Of a DNA stretch of 64,000 bases, positions 20,552 to 33,466 are shown piece after piece. Within the stretch, counting starts at the first letter, position 1, and each line of letters starts with the position of its first letter. The stretch comes from Volvox africanus (taxonomy: Eukaryota > Chlorophyta > Chlorophyceae > Chlamydomonadales > Volvocaceae), in the NCBI GenBank assembly GCA_030268105.1, contig BSDZ01000003.1:2232001-2296000 (forward strand), read 5' to 3'. Under the pieces are notes generated by a model. That model was not told the DNA's origin. It was given only the letters and a program-made list of their open reading frames with translations, and ran no database searches. The position numbers were made by a program, and so were the translations under genes.

Positions 20552-23078
20552 CTGCAGATATATTCCCCCTGTCATGCATTGACACCCATATGTCGCTCTA
20601 AGCCACGTCGGCAACAACTGCTGAAATACATCGGCCTTCTGCAATATGGATGGTTGGCCCAGCGTGTGTTTTGTTACATTTATCCGGCGGCCACTTGATG
20701 ATGGTCCGAGTAACGATTGAGAACCTTGACATTATTAGAGCCCGGGTGAGAATGAGACTCGTACGACTAAGACAGCCTCATCCGCCAATGTAGGATGATT
20801 TCAACTAGTGCCGTACCTAACTAGCTAGAGCTAGCTGAGCAGCATCTCAGCCGCATTGCCGTACGTTTCCAACATCATGATTGTTGTGGACCACAACACA
20901 GCGTGATCTTGGCCAGACATGTCAACCAGATATTTGCGTCATGCGTCGTCAGTTTTTGCTTCGTACTGCGTCGTCAGTTTTTGCTTCGTACTTCTTGTTC
21001 GTTGTTTCCTAGACAGGATGGTGGGGCGTGTTTTCGTTCAGAGGTACAACTTGTGGCCTGAGCAGTGAACAATAAATGGATGCCGTATAGAAGGCATATC
21101 TGTGTTGGGTCGTTGGTGCCCACTTCACTGGGCCATATGCCGCATAGGGCATGGCGTCGCTTAGCAGGGAGGTGATGGATGTCGTTTTCGTATTCGTTTT
21201 CGTATTTTCGTATGATGGCAACGGGACAGTGCGTCACCCTTGTACCTAGGATGCATGTGCCGTGCGTTTGCCAGGACCGTCTTCATGTTCAATATTGCTC
21301 AAGTATCTTTACACCGCCAGCATTCATCTTTTCTGGTCTTCCTTTTAGTGGCACTTTATGGCGGGTGTGCGGTGGTGTGGTGGCGGAGGTGGCGGTCTTA
21401 AGAGAAGGTGATGCGGTGGAAATAGTGATTGGAAATAGTGATTGGAAATAGTGATTGGAAATAGTGATTGGAAATAGTGATTGGAAATAGTGATGGGAAA
21501 GAGTGATGGGAAATAGTGATGGGAAATAGTGATTGAAAATAGTGATGGGAAATAGTGATTGGAAATGGTGATGGGAAATAGTGATTGGAAATAGTGATGG
21601 GAAATAGTGATTGGAAATGGTTGGACCCCAGACTGCTTGGCAATGAGGGCGGTGACACATGCGGCGGAGAGGAAGCCCTGGTGACGGTGGTGGTGGGGAG
21701 AAAAGGCGGACAGAGGTTTGCTGCTGCAGAGATGGATGATGGACAGTGCACGTGCGGATGACGGGTGGAAGGACTGGTCAGGTGGCATTAGCGGGGTTCA
21801 CCAGTGTGCAGGACCGCACTTGTAGCTGGAGGTAAGAGATGGTGTGGCTTTGAGGACGGAGGTGAGCGCGGAGGTGGAGGTATGACTTCACGACAGCAGG
21901 CAGGGGGCAACCTAAGGGGGGGATGGTCATCGGTGCATCAATGTAATCGCTGCATGAACGTCATAAACCAGACTTGAATTGCATGGTTTGATTGTTCTCG
22001 TACGCCTCAGAGCTGCTCTTATCTTTCGCATGCCTCAATGCGCCGCATCTTCCAAATGAGCCGTGTTTGAGGCATTCCGTTACAGTTATCGGTATTTATA
22101 ACTCCTCCAACGAACAAATGTCCGCATCCATCATGTAACATCTTTTAACACGCTCAGGGTGTCCAGCAGTCCGTACGGAATGTTATATCACGCTGTTATA
22201 TCACCTTCTCTGCACTTTCCTCAATAATAATTATCATAATTTCAGATGTCATTACATCAGATGTTATTTATTGGAAATAGCGGGTCCCACCATCGGGGTC
22301 CGTCCATGATGGGAAAAAGACGATCGTATGGAATCAGCACCGAGACGTGGAGGGCGCACGTTCGGGGTGTCCACGCCATCTACATCCGTCCCCCCTTGAA
22401 AGGCCAACCCTGGCTGCCGGCACCCGGCAGCCAACGCATCCGCTACCCCGACTTCACACCCCGACTTATGCTCAAGCTTAAGATACGTGAACTTCTTTCT
22501 CTGATGGCGCACGAGCGGTCTCTGGGATCATGCAAAGGTGCTCGACGCCGTGTGAAATTTTGGGATTCTCTTTCCAGCCTCCCATTCCGCATACAAAGTT
22601 GAGAATTTAGTTGTCAGATTGCAACTCAGCGTAGTTGGGTTACGCCATTCCCGTTGCTCCTGACCGCCTGCGAGCTGCCATTTATTCGTTTAAGCGGTGC
22701 AGTTCCACACCGACAAATTCAGATGTTCGCAAAACCTGCATGCTGAGGCATTTCGAGCACAATCCTGCCTTACGAATGTCATTGAGGTTGCTTCATCATT
22801 GACGCAATGTGGGTACTTCAAAGAGACGCAGCCGTACGATACTTGAGGAGTTGGACCGAAGTGCTTTTTCACCACTTTTAGCAGCAAATTACGCACGTTG
22901 TGTTTCTCAATTTACTTGATCAATACATAACGGTATTTACACACGAATCCCAAACAAGCTTTCCTTACATCCGCCGTTGAGGCTTGGAACTTCGACAGCT
23001 CTATCCTGGACGCACCAAACGCAACACTTGAGTCTTCTTTAGTATAGGAACAGTAATTACAGCATCCATAACTCCAAA
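20552..23078. other. Spacer C (gamma type), 2527 bp
   Basis: A single TGCGTCGTCA unit at the tandem site, AATAAA 21071-21076, minisatellite 21418-21624, bidirectional ORF segment 22246-22602. It shares the GAGACTC and CAGATATT bases with beta spacers. No other feature seen. Confidence 0.7.
21418..21624 (+). repeat. 13 bp minisatellite, 15 copies plus partial
   Basis: Starts with five uninterrupted GGAAATAGTGATT copies, unlike the alpha arrays. Confidence 0.95.
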
Positions 23079-26000
23079 ATGCAGCAGCATAACTCCGACC
23101 CAACGATGGTCACGAGCACACAGACTTTTGTGCCTGCGGCACACGTCACATGCCCTCAACCTGCGGGGCCTTCCTGGATCCCAGAAACAACTGACGAAAG
23201 TGCGGCGTGCGGGTCATGGCCTCAGTCGACTGAGGTCGTACCGGCAAATTTGCCGGCAAACAAGATGTCCTTCACGAAGGTGAAGACGTGGGTTATCCGT
23301 GCACGTGAGGATAACTGCAGTAGGGATAAGGTTACGACAAACAATAACATGAGTGTCAGCAGCGGCGGAGGAAACTTCGGACTCGATCTCGGTGCCACGC
23401 CGTTGCGTGACGGCTTCCGGCAAGTGGTGGATGACACCAAGGAGAAGCTTATGACAGTGCGCAAGGTGTGTGAGGGTATATGTGCGTATACGTGGTGTGC
23501 TCTGTTTTAGGGCTGACCTTGGAACGACGGAGACTCACATTTTGTTTCTGTTTTGTTTCCTGCACCTGCGTTCTCTCGCACAGGTTACTGCACAAGCATT
23601 CTCAAAGGGACGATGGTTTCGATCATGGAATTTTCTGAAGCTCCAGGCTCAAGACAAGGAGCAGGTCCACCTACCAGCGTCCGCGAAGTTGCTGCAGCCC
23701 TCTTCGGCACTGGCCAACCGCAAGGAGTGCTTCACAGCGACGGCGGTAGTGGTGAGTTCTGATTGTCGTTGGTAGATATAGTAATTGGAGTTTAGGACCG
23801 TTTGGTGCTTCACTTTATAATGGACACGGAGCGTCGCACGGCTTGTAGGCAGGGGGCTGTGCCCATCATACCTAACATGCAACAGGGGCGTGGTGTGGGT
23901 GGCGTGTTGCAGCGTGGACTACGGCCACTATGGCATGACGTCCGCAGCTTCTTTTGGTTACAACTGACTTTGACTACAAACGATAGTCGCAGTTTATATA
24001 TGGCGAACGATAGTCGTGGTTTGTAGGCTTTTGAAGGCTCGCGGCAGCCCAAACCCTAATGCAAGCCGTGGGAGATGATGTCACCTGCACATTGACTTGA
24101 TGAGCCTGACTTTGTCTGCATGTTCAAGATCGATCGTGCATGCATCCTTTCTGTACATCATGCTTTGCGTGCTATCCCATCCGACGTCTTGCAGCTGGTG
24201 GACTGTGCTCAAGAGTCAGCGGAGAATAATGGAGATGTACAGCAGCGTGATGCTGCTGCAGCTGAGCTGCAGGCGGCCGTGGTGGAGGAGGAGAAGCGGC
24301 GTGAGGCCGCTGAGGCTGCCGCAGCTGAGCTGCGGGCGGCAGTAGGAGAGGCGGAGAAGCGGCGTGAGGATGCTGAGGCTGCTGCAGCTGAGCTGCAGGC
24401 GGCCGTGGTGGAGGAGGAGAAGCGGCGTGAGACCGCTGAGGCTGCCGCAGCTGGTCTGCAGGCGACCGTGGTGGAGGAGGAGAAGCGGCGTGAGGCCGCT
24501 GAGGCTGCCGCAGCTGAGCTGCGGGCGGCATTAGGAGATGCGGAGAAGCGGCGTGAGGCCGCTGAGGCTGGTGCAGCTACGCTGCAGGCGGCCGTGGTGG
24601 AGGAGGAGAAGCGGCGTGAGACCGCTGAGGCTGCCGCAGCTGAGCTGCAGGCGGCCGTGGTGGAGGAGGAGAAGCGGCGTGAGGCCGCTGAGGCTGCCGC
24701 AGCTGGTCTGCAGGCGACCGTGGTGGAGGAGGAGAAGCGGCGTGAGGCCGCTGAGGCTGCCGCAGCTGGTCTGCAGGCGACCGTGGTGGAGGAGGAGAAG
24801 CGGCGTGAGACCGCTGAGGCTGCCGCAGCTGAGCTGCGGGCGGCAGTAGGAGAGGCGGAGAAGCGGCGTGAGGCCGCTGAGGCTGCCGCAGCTGAGCTGC
24901 AGGCGGCCGTGGTGGAGGAGGAGAAGCGGCGTGAGGCCGCTGAGGCTGCCGCAGCTGGTCTGCAGGCGACCGTGGTGGAGGAGGAGAAGCGGCGTGAGAC
25001 CGCTGAGGCTGCCGCAGCTGAGCTGCGGGCGGCAGTAGGAGAGGCGGAGAAGCGGCGTGAGGCCGCTGAGGCTGCCGCAGCTGAGCTGCAGGCGGCCGTG
25101 GTGGAGGAGGAGAAGCGGCGTGAGACCGCTGAGGCTGCCGCAGCTGAGCTGCAGGCGGCCGTGGTGGAGGAGGAGAAGCGGCGTGAGGCCGCTGAGGCTG
25201 CCGCAGCTGGTCTGCAGGCGACCGTGGTGGAGGAGGAGAAGCGGCGTGAGGCCGCTGAGGCTGCCGCAGCTGGTCTGCAGGCGACCGTGGTGGAGGAGGA
25301 GAAGCGGCGTGAGACCGCTGAGGCTGCCGCAGCTGAGCTGCGGGCGGCAGTAGGAGAGGCGGAGAAGCGGCGTGAGGCCGCTGAGGCTGCCGCAGCTGAG
25401 CTGCAGGCGGCCGTGGTGGAGGAGGAGAAGCGGCGTGAGGCCGCTGAGGCTGCCGCAGCTGGTCTGCAGGCGACCGTGGTGGAGGAGGAGAAGCGGCGTG
25501 AGGCCGCTGAGGCTGCCGCAGCTGGTCTGCAGGCGACCGTGGTGGAGGAGGAGAAGCGGCGTGAGGCCGCTGAGGCTGCCGCAGCTGAGCTGCGGGCGGC
25601 AGTAGGAGAGGCGGAGAAGCGGCATGAGGCCGCTGAGGCTGCCGCAGCTGGGCTGCAGGCGGCCGTGGTGGAGGAGGAGAAGCGGCGTGAGGCCGCTGAG
25701 GCTGCCGCAGCTGGTCTGCAGGCGACCGTGGTGGAGGAGGAGAAGCGGCGTGAGGCCGCTGAGGCTGCCGCAGCTGGTCTGCAGGCGACCGTGGTGGAGG
25801 AGGAGAAGCGGCGTGAGGCCGCTGAGGCTGCCGCAGCTGAGCTGCGGGCGGCAGTAGGAGAGGCGGAGAAGCGGCATGAGGCCGCTGAGGCTGCCGCAGC
25901 TGGGCTGCAGGCGGCCGTGGTGGAGGAGGAGAAGCGGCGTGAGGCCGCTGAGGCTGCCGCAGCTGCGCTGCAGGCGGCCGTGGTGGAGGAGGAGAAGCGG

Positions 26001-27055
26001 CGTAAGGCCGCTGAGGCGACCATAGTTCAGCTTCGTGCGATGGTGGTGAAGATGGAAGAGCAGGTACGGCAGGGTTCAGATTGCAAACGCCACCTATGCA
26101 ACATCTCTGCCGTACATCGTTTAATGTTTGATTATTTAAATCGCATGTGTAGAGGCAAGGCTCAGGTTGCCAAAGGATGGTGCACTATGGAGATAGGGTG
26201 TTCCTGTGTGCTTTAGTCGTGTCATATGTCATGTTCCCTGACTGACGGATATCTTGTGGCCGCTTCCGCCCGGCCTTTGCCGTCATTTGCTCTCTCGTTT
26301 TCTTCACTCTACCCCGCGCATATTGACCCTTCTCCCATGACTACACGCCCTTGCAGGTGCGCTGCAGCAACGAGCAGATTACGAAGTGTAGCGCCCTTCA
26401 AGAACGATTTGCTAACGTCCAGAAGTCGATGAAGCTGTACCGCTTCCAGTCACGAAGGCTGAAGCGGCTGTTGAAAGAGGTGAGGATGGTGCGGCCCAAG
26501 GGGGGGGGGCATAGGGTAGAGGTGCGATGCTGCATGGTGCCTGCGTGGCTGTCTGTTTGCATACCGGGGGTTTTGGTGAGGCCATGGGCGGGGGCCATGT
26601 GTATCCGAATCCGTTGTTATTATTTACGAGCTCCCCTCCCTTTCCCTCACAAACAAACGCACATGCAGGCACACGGCCAGGCGCTGGACGCTGTGGACGA
26701 CATCTTCCTCAATGACGAGGATGACGTGCACATGGCGGAGCGGATGATCAGATATGAGCAGCCCGTGCAGGCCGAAACTGTTTCAGCAGCCTTGGAGCCG
26801 CCTGCGATTGCCCCGGCAGCGACAACACAGCCCCCCACTCCCACGAAGCTAGAGGAGCGGCTTACTTACTCCAGCTGTAAGTCCAGGAACAGCCAGTCCA
26901 CGGCGGTTTCTACTCCTTGCAGTTGGGGGATTCGGGACACGTTTGTGGAGGTGTTCGGGTCGCGGTTATGTGGCCAGGCCTCTATCGCAGCCCCGTCTAC
27001 GTCTGTTTTTGCGAAGCTTCTAGAGGCTGCCGCGGGGCAGCCAAGTTACCGCTGA
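23079..27055 (+). CDS. Copy D (L type): long-helix repeat protein, 977 aa
   Basis: Exons 23079-23465, 23584-23751, 24195-26063, 26357-26479 and 26669-27055. The predicted protein is identical to that of copy B. It is preceded by a gamma spacer whereas B is preceded by an alpha spacer. The left end of the 12.9 kb duplication therefore falls within the spacer minisatellite region. Nothing suggests a pseudogene: start, splice sites and stop are all kept. Confidence 0.65.
24249..26063 (+). repeat. 63 bp coding repeats, copy D (27 full rows)
   Basis: Row order identical to copy B, including the class 4 row with Thr for Met. Confidence 0.95.
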
Positions 27056-29615
27056 CTGCAGATATATTCCCCCTGTCATGCATTGACACCCATATGTCGC
27101 TCTAAGCCACGTCGGCAACAACTGCTGAAATACATCGGCCTTCTGCAATATGGATGGTTGGCCCAGCGTGTGTTTTGTTACATTTATCCGGCGGCCACTT
27201 GATGATGGTCCGAGTAACGATTGAGAACCTTGACATTATTAGAGCCCGGGTGAGAATGAGACTCGTACGACTAAGACAGCCTCATCCGCCAATGTAGGAT
27301 GATTTCAACTAGTGCCGTACCTAACTAGCTAGAGCTAGCTGAGCAGCATCTCAGCCGCATTGCCGTACGTTTCCAACATCATGATTGTTGTGGACCACAA
27401 CACAGCGTGATCTTGGCCAGACATGTCAACCAGATATTTGCGTCATGCGTCGTCAGTTTTTGCTTCGTACTGCGTCGTCATGCGTCGTCATGCGTCGTCA
27501 GTTTTTGCTTCGTACTTCTTGTTCGTTGTTTCCTAGACAGGATGGTGGGGCGTGTTTTCGTTCAGAGGTACAACTTGTGGCCTGAGCAGTGAACAATAAA
27601 TGGATGCCGTATAGAAGGCATATCTGTGTTGGGTCGTTGGTGCCCACTTCACTGGGCCATATGCCGCATAGGGCATGGCGTCGCTTAGCAGGGAGGTGAT
27701 GGATGTCGTTTTCGTATTCGTTTTCGTATTTTCGTATGATGGCAACGGGACAGTGCGTCACCCTTGTACCTAGGATGCATGTGCCGTGCGTTTGCCAGGA
27801 CCGTCTTCATGTTCAATATTGCTCAAGTATCTTTACACCGCCAGCATTCATCTTTTCTGGTCTTCCTTTTAGTGGCACTTTATGGCGGGTGTGCGGTGGT
27901 GTGGTGGCGGAGGTGGCGGTCTTAAGAGAAGGTGATGCGGTGGAAATAGTGATTGGAAATAGTGATTGGAAATAGTGATTGGAAATAGTGATTGGAAATA
28001 GTGATTGGAAATAGTGATGGGAAAGAGTGATGGGAAATAGTGATGGGAAATAGTGATGGGAAATAGTGATTGAAAATAGTGATGGGAAATAGTGATTGGA
28101 AATGGTGATGGGAAATAGTGATTGGAAATAGTGATGGGAAATAGTGATTGGAAATGGTTGGACCCCAGACTGCTTGGCAATGAGGGCGGTGACACATGCG
28201 GCGGAGAGGAAGCCCTGGTGACGGTGGTGGTGGGGAGAAAAGGCGGACAGAGGTTTGCTGCTGCAGAGATGGATGATGGACAGTGCACGTGCGGATGACG
28301 GGTGGAAGGACTGGTCAGGTGGCATTAGCGGGGTTCACCAGTGTGCAGGACCGCACTTGTAGCTGGAGGTAAGAGATGGTGTGGCTTTGAGGACGGAGGT
28401 GAGCGCGGAGGTGGAGGTATGACTTCACGACAGCAGGCAGGGGGCAACCTAAGGGGGGGATGGTCATCGGTGCATCAATGTAATCGCTGCATGAACGTCA
28501 TAAACCAGACTTGAATTGCATGGTTTGATTGTTCTCGTACGCCTCAGAGCTGCTCTTATCTTTCGCATGCCTCAATGCGCCGCATCTTCCAAATGAGCCG
28601 TGTTTGAGGCATTCCGTTACAGTTATCGGTATTTATAACTCCTCCAACGAACAAATGTCCGCATCCATCATGTAACATCTTTTAACACGCTCAGGGTGTC
28701 CAGCAGTCCGTACGGAATGTTATATCACGCTGTTATATCACCTTCTCTGCACTTTCCTCAATAATAATTATCATAATTTCAGATGTCATTACATCAGATG
28801 TTATTTATTGGAAATAGCGGGTCCCACCATCGGGGTCCGTCCATGATGGGAAAAAGACGATCGTATGGAATCAGCACCGAGACGTGGAGGGCGCACGTTC
28901 GGGGTGTCCACGCCATCTACATCCGTCCCCCCTTGAAAGGCCAACCCTGGCTGCCGGCACCCGGCAGCCAACGCATCCGCTACCCCGACTTCACACCCCG
29001 ACTTATGCTCAAGCTTAAGATACGTGAACTTCTTTCTCTGATGGCGCACGAGCGGTCTCTGGGATCATGCAAAGGTGCTCGACGCCGTGTGAAATTTTGG
29101 GATTCTCTTTCCAGCCTCCCATTCCGCATACAAAGTTGAGAATTTAGTTGTCAGATTGCAACTCAGCGTAGTTGGGTTACGCCATTCCCGTTGCTCCTGA
29201 CCGCCTGCGAGCTGCCATTTATTCGTTTAAGCGGTGCAGTTCCACACCGACAAATTCAGATGTTCGCAAAACCTGCATGCTGAGGCATTTCGAGCACAAT
29301 CCTGCCTTACGAATGTCATTGAGGTTGCTTCATCATTGACGCAATGTGGGTACTTCAAAGAGACGCAGCCGTACGATACTTGAGGAGTTGGACCGAAGTG
29401 CTTTTTCACCACTTTTAGCAGCAAATTACGCACGTTGTGTTTCTCAATTTACTTGATCAATACATAACGGTATTTACACACGAATCCCAAACAAGCTTTC
29501 CTTACATCCGCCGTTGAGGCTTGGAACTTCGACAGCTCTATCCTGGACGCACCAAACGCAACACTTGAGTCTTCTTTAGTATAGGAACAGTAATTACAGC
29601 ATCCATAACTCCAAA
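27056..29615. other. Spacer D (beta type), 2560 bp
   Basis: Three TGCGTCGTCA units, AATAAA 27595-27600, minisatellite 27942-28161 (16 copies plus partial), bidirectional ORF segment 28783-29139. Counterpart of spacer B at +12,915. Confidence 0.7.
27942..28161 (+). repeat. 13 bp minisatellite, 16 copies plus partial
   Basis: Same variant order as the array at 15027-15246. Confidence 0.95.
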
Positions 29616-32600
29616 ATGCAGCAGCATAACTCCGACCCAACGATGGTCACGAGCACACAGACTTTTGTGCCTGCGGCACACGTCACATGCCCTCAACCTG
29701 CGGGGCCTTCCTGGATCCCAGAAACAACTGACGAAAGTGCGGCGTGCGGGTCATGGCCTCAGTCGACTGAGGTCGTACCGGCAAATTTGCCGGCAAACAA
29801 GATGTCCTTCACGAAGGTGAAGACGTGGGTTATCCGTGCACGTGAGGATAACTGCAGTAGGGATAAGGTTACGACAAACAATAACATGAGTGTCAGCAGC
29901 GGCGGAGGAAACTTCGGACTCGATCTCGGTGCCACGCCGTTGCGTGACGGCTTCCGGCAAGTGGTGGATGACACCAAGGAGAAGCTTATGACAGTGCGCA
30001 AGGTGTGTGAGGGTATATGTGCGTATACGTGGTGTGCTCTGTTTTAGGGCTGACCTTGGAACGACGGAGACTCACATTTTGTTTCTGTTTTGTTTCCTGC
30101 ACCTGCGTTCTCTCGCACAGGTTACTGCACAAGCATTCTCAAAGGGACGATGGTTTCGATCATGGAATTTTCTGAAGCTCCAGGCTCAAGACAAGGAGCA
30201 GGTCCACCTACCAGCGTCCGCGAAGTTGCTGCAGCCCTCTTCGGCACTGGCCAACCGCAAGGAGTGCTTCACAGCGACGGCGGTAGTGGTGAGTTCTGAT
30301 TGTCGTTGGTAGATATAGTAATTGGAGTTTAGGACCGTTTGGTGCTTCACTTTATAATGGACACGGAGCGTCGCACGGCTTGTAGGCAGGGGGCTGTGCC
30401 CATCATACCTAACATGCAACAGGGGCGTGGTGTGGGTGGCGTGTTGCAGCGTGGACTACGGCCACTATGGCATGACGTCCGCAGCTTCTTTTGGTTACAA
30501 CTGACTTTGACTACAAACGATAGTCGCAGTTTATATATGGCGAACGATAGTCGTGGTTTGTAGGCTTTTGAAGGCTCGCGGCAGCCCAAACCCTAATGCA
30601 AGCCGTGGGAGATGATGTCACCTGCACATTGACTTGATGAGCCTGACTTTGTCTGCATGTTCAAGATCGATCGTGCATGCATCCTTTCTGTACATCATGC
30701 TTTGCGTGCTATCCCATCCGACGTCTTGCAGCTGGTGGACTGTGCTCAAGAGTCAGCGGAGAATAATGGAGATGTACAGCAGCGTGATGCTGCTGCAGCT
30801 GAGCTGCGGGCGGTCGTGGTGGAGGAGGAGAAGCGGCGTGAGGCCGCTGAGGCTGCCGCAGCTGAGCTGCGGGCGGCAGTAGGAGAGGCGGAGAAGCGGC
30901 GTGAGGATGCTGAGGCTGCTGCAGCTGAGCTGCAGGCGGCCGTGGTGGAGGAGGAGAAGCGGCGTGAGACCGCTGAGGCTGCCGCAGCTGCGCTGCGGGC
31001 GGCAGTAGAAGAGGCGGAGAAGCGGCGTGAGGCCGCTGAGGCTGGTGCAGCTATGCTGCAGGCGGCCGTGGTGGAGGAGGAGAAGCGGCGTGAGGATGCT
31101 GAGGCTGCTGCAGCTGAGCTGCAGGCGGCCGTGGTGGAGGAGGAGAAGCGGCGTGAGACCGCTGAGGCTGGTGCAGCTATGCTGCAGGCGGCCGTGGTGG
31201 AGGAGGAGAAGCGGCGTGAGGATGCTGAGGCTGCTGCAGCTGAGCTGCGGGCGGCCGTGGTGGAGGAGGAGAAGCGGCGTGAGGCCGCTGAGGCTGCCGC
31301 AGCTGAGCTGCGGGCGGCATTAGGAGATGCGGAGAAGCGGCGTGAGGCCGCTGAGGCTGGTGCAGCTATGCTGCAGGCGGCCGTGGTGGAGGAGGAGAAG
31401 CGGCGTGAGACCGCTGAGGCTGCCGCAGCTGAGCTGCAGGCGGCCGTGGTGGAGGAGGAGAAGCGGCGTGAGGCCGCTGAGGCTGCCGCAGCTGGTCTGC
31501 AGGCGACCGTGGTGGAGGAGGAGAAGCGGCGTGAGGCCGCTGAGGCTGCCGCAGCTGGTCTGCAGGCGACCGTGGTGGAGGAGGAGAAGCGGCGTGAGGC
31601 CGCTGAGGCTGCCGCAGCTGAGCTGCGGGCGGCAGTAGGAGAGGCGGAGAAGCGGCATGAGGCCGCTGAGGCTGCCGCAGCTGGTCTGCAGGCGACCGTG
31701 GTGGAGGAGGAGAAGCGGCGTGAGACCGCTGAGGCTGCCGCAGCTGAGCTGCGGGCGGCAGTAGGAGAGGCGGAGAAGCGGCGTGAGGCCGCTGAGGCTG
31801 CCGCAGCTGAGCTGCAGGCGGCCGTGGTGGAGGAGGAGAAGCGGCGTGAGGCCGCTGAGGCTGCCGCAGCTGGTCTGCAGGCGACCGTGGTGGAGGAGGA
31901 GAAGCGGCGTGAGGCCGCTGAGGCTGCCGCAGCTGGTCTGCAGGCGACCGTGGTGGAGGAGGAGAAGCGGCGTGAGGCCGCTGAGGCTGCCGCAGCTGAG
32001 CTGCGGGCGGCAGTAGGAGAGGCGGAGAAGCGGCATGAGGCCGCTGAGGCTGCCGCAGCTGGGCTGCAGGCGGCCGTGGTGGAGGAGGAGAAGCGGCGTG
32101 AGGCCGCTGAGGCTGCCGCAGCTGGTCTGCAGGCGACCGTGGTGGAGGAGGAGAAGCGGCGTGAGGCCGCTGAGGCTGCCGCAGCTGGTCTGCAGGCGAC
32201 CGTGGTGGAGGAGGAGAAGCGGCGTGAGGCCGCTGAGGCTGCCGCAGCTGAGCTGCGGGCGGCAGTAGGAGAGGCGGAGAAGCGGCATGAGGCCGCTGAG
32301 GCTGCCGCAGCTGGGCTGCAGGCGGCCGTGGTGGAGGAGGAGAAGCGGCGTGAGGCCGCTGAGGCTGCCGCAGCTGCGCTGCAGGCGGCCGTGGTGGAGG
32401 AGGAGAAGCGGCGTAAGGCCGCTGAGGCGACCATAGTTCAGCTTCGTGCGATGGTGGTGAAGATGGAAGAGCAGGTACGGCAGGGTTCAGATTGCAAACG
32501 CCACCTATGCAACATCTCTGCCGTACATCGTTTAATGTTTGATTATTTAAATCGCATGTGTAGAGGCAAGGCTCAGGTTGCCAAAGGATGGTGCACTATG

Positions 32601-33466
32601 GAGATAGGGTGTTCCTGTGTGCTTTAGTCGTGTCATATGTCATGTTCCCTGACTGACGGATATCTTGTGGCCGCTTCCGCCCGGCCTTTGCCGTCATTTG
32701 CTCTCTCGTTTTCTTCACTCTACCCCGCGCATATTGACCCTTCTCCCATGACTACACGCCCTTGCAGGTGCGCTGCAGCAACGAGCAGATTACGAAGTGT
32801 AGCGCCCTTCAAGAACGATTTGCTAACGTCCAGAAGTCGATGAAGCTGTACCGCTTCCAGTCACGAAGGCTGAAGCGGCTGTTGAAAGAGGTGAGGATGG
32901 TGCGGCCCAAGGGGGGGGGGCATAGGGTAGAGGTGCGATGCTGCATGGTGCCTGCGTGGCTGTCTGTTTGCATACCGGGGGTTTTGGTGAGGCCATGGGC
33001 GGGGGCCATGTGTATCCGAATCCGTTGTTATTATTTACGAGCTCCCCTCCCTTTCCCTCACAAACAAACGCACATGCAGGCACACGGCCAGGCGCTGGAC
33101 GCTGTGGACGACATCTTCCTCAATGACGAGGATGACGTGCACATGGCGGAGCGGATGATCAGATATGAGCAGCCCGTGCAGGCCGAAACTGTTTCAGCAG
33201 CCTTGGAGCCGCCTGCGATTGCCCCGGCAGCGACAACACAGCCCCCCACTCCCACGAAGCTAGAGGAGCGGCTTACTTACTCCAGCTGTAAGTCCAGGAA
33301 CAGCCAGTCCACGGCGGTTTCTACTCCTTGCAGTTGGGGGATTCGGGACACGTTTGTGGAGGTGTTCGGGTCGCGGTTATGTGGCCAGGCCTCTATCGCA
33401 GCCCCGTCTACGTCTGTTTTTGCGAAGCTTCTAGAGGCTGCCGCGGGGCAGCCAAGTTACCGCTGA
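29616..33466 (+). CDS. Copy E (M type, mosaic): long-helix repeat protein, 935 aa
   Basis: Exons 29616-30002, 30121-30288, 30732-32474, 32768-32890 and 33080-33466. It carries the same S/L junction as copy C (row 15 starts at 31,662). The mosaic therefore arose once, before the two-gene block was duplicated, rather than twice. The gene is intact by the same exon model. Confidence 0.65.
30786..32474 (+). repeat. 63 bp coding repeats, copy E (25 full rows)
   Basis: Row order identical to copy C. Confidence 0.95.

Larger units (their letters stand above)
8710..21624 (+). repeat. Two-gene block B-C, first copy (12,915 bp)
   Basis: Contains an L gene and an M gene, each with its own 3' spacer type (beta, gamma). 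It is followed directly by an apparently identical second copy at 21625-34539. All conceptual translations and spacer lengths agree at an offset of 12,915 bp. The matching zone seems to extend at both ends, from about 8.6 kb to about 24.2 kb. Confidence 0.85.
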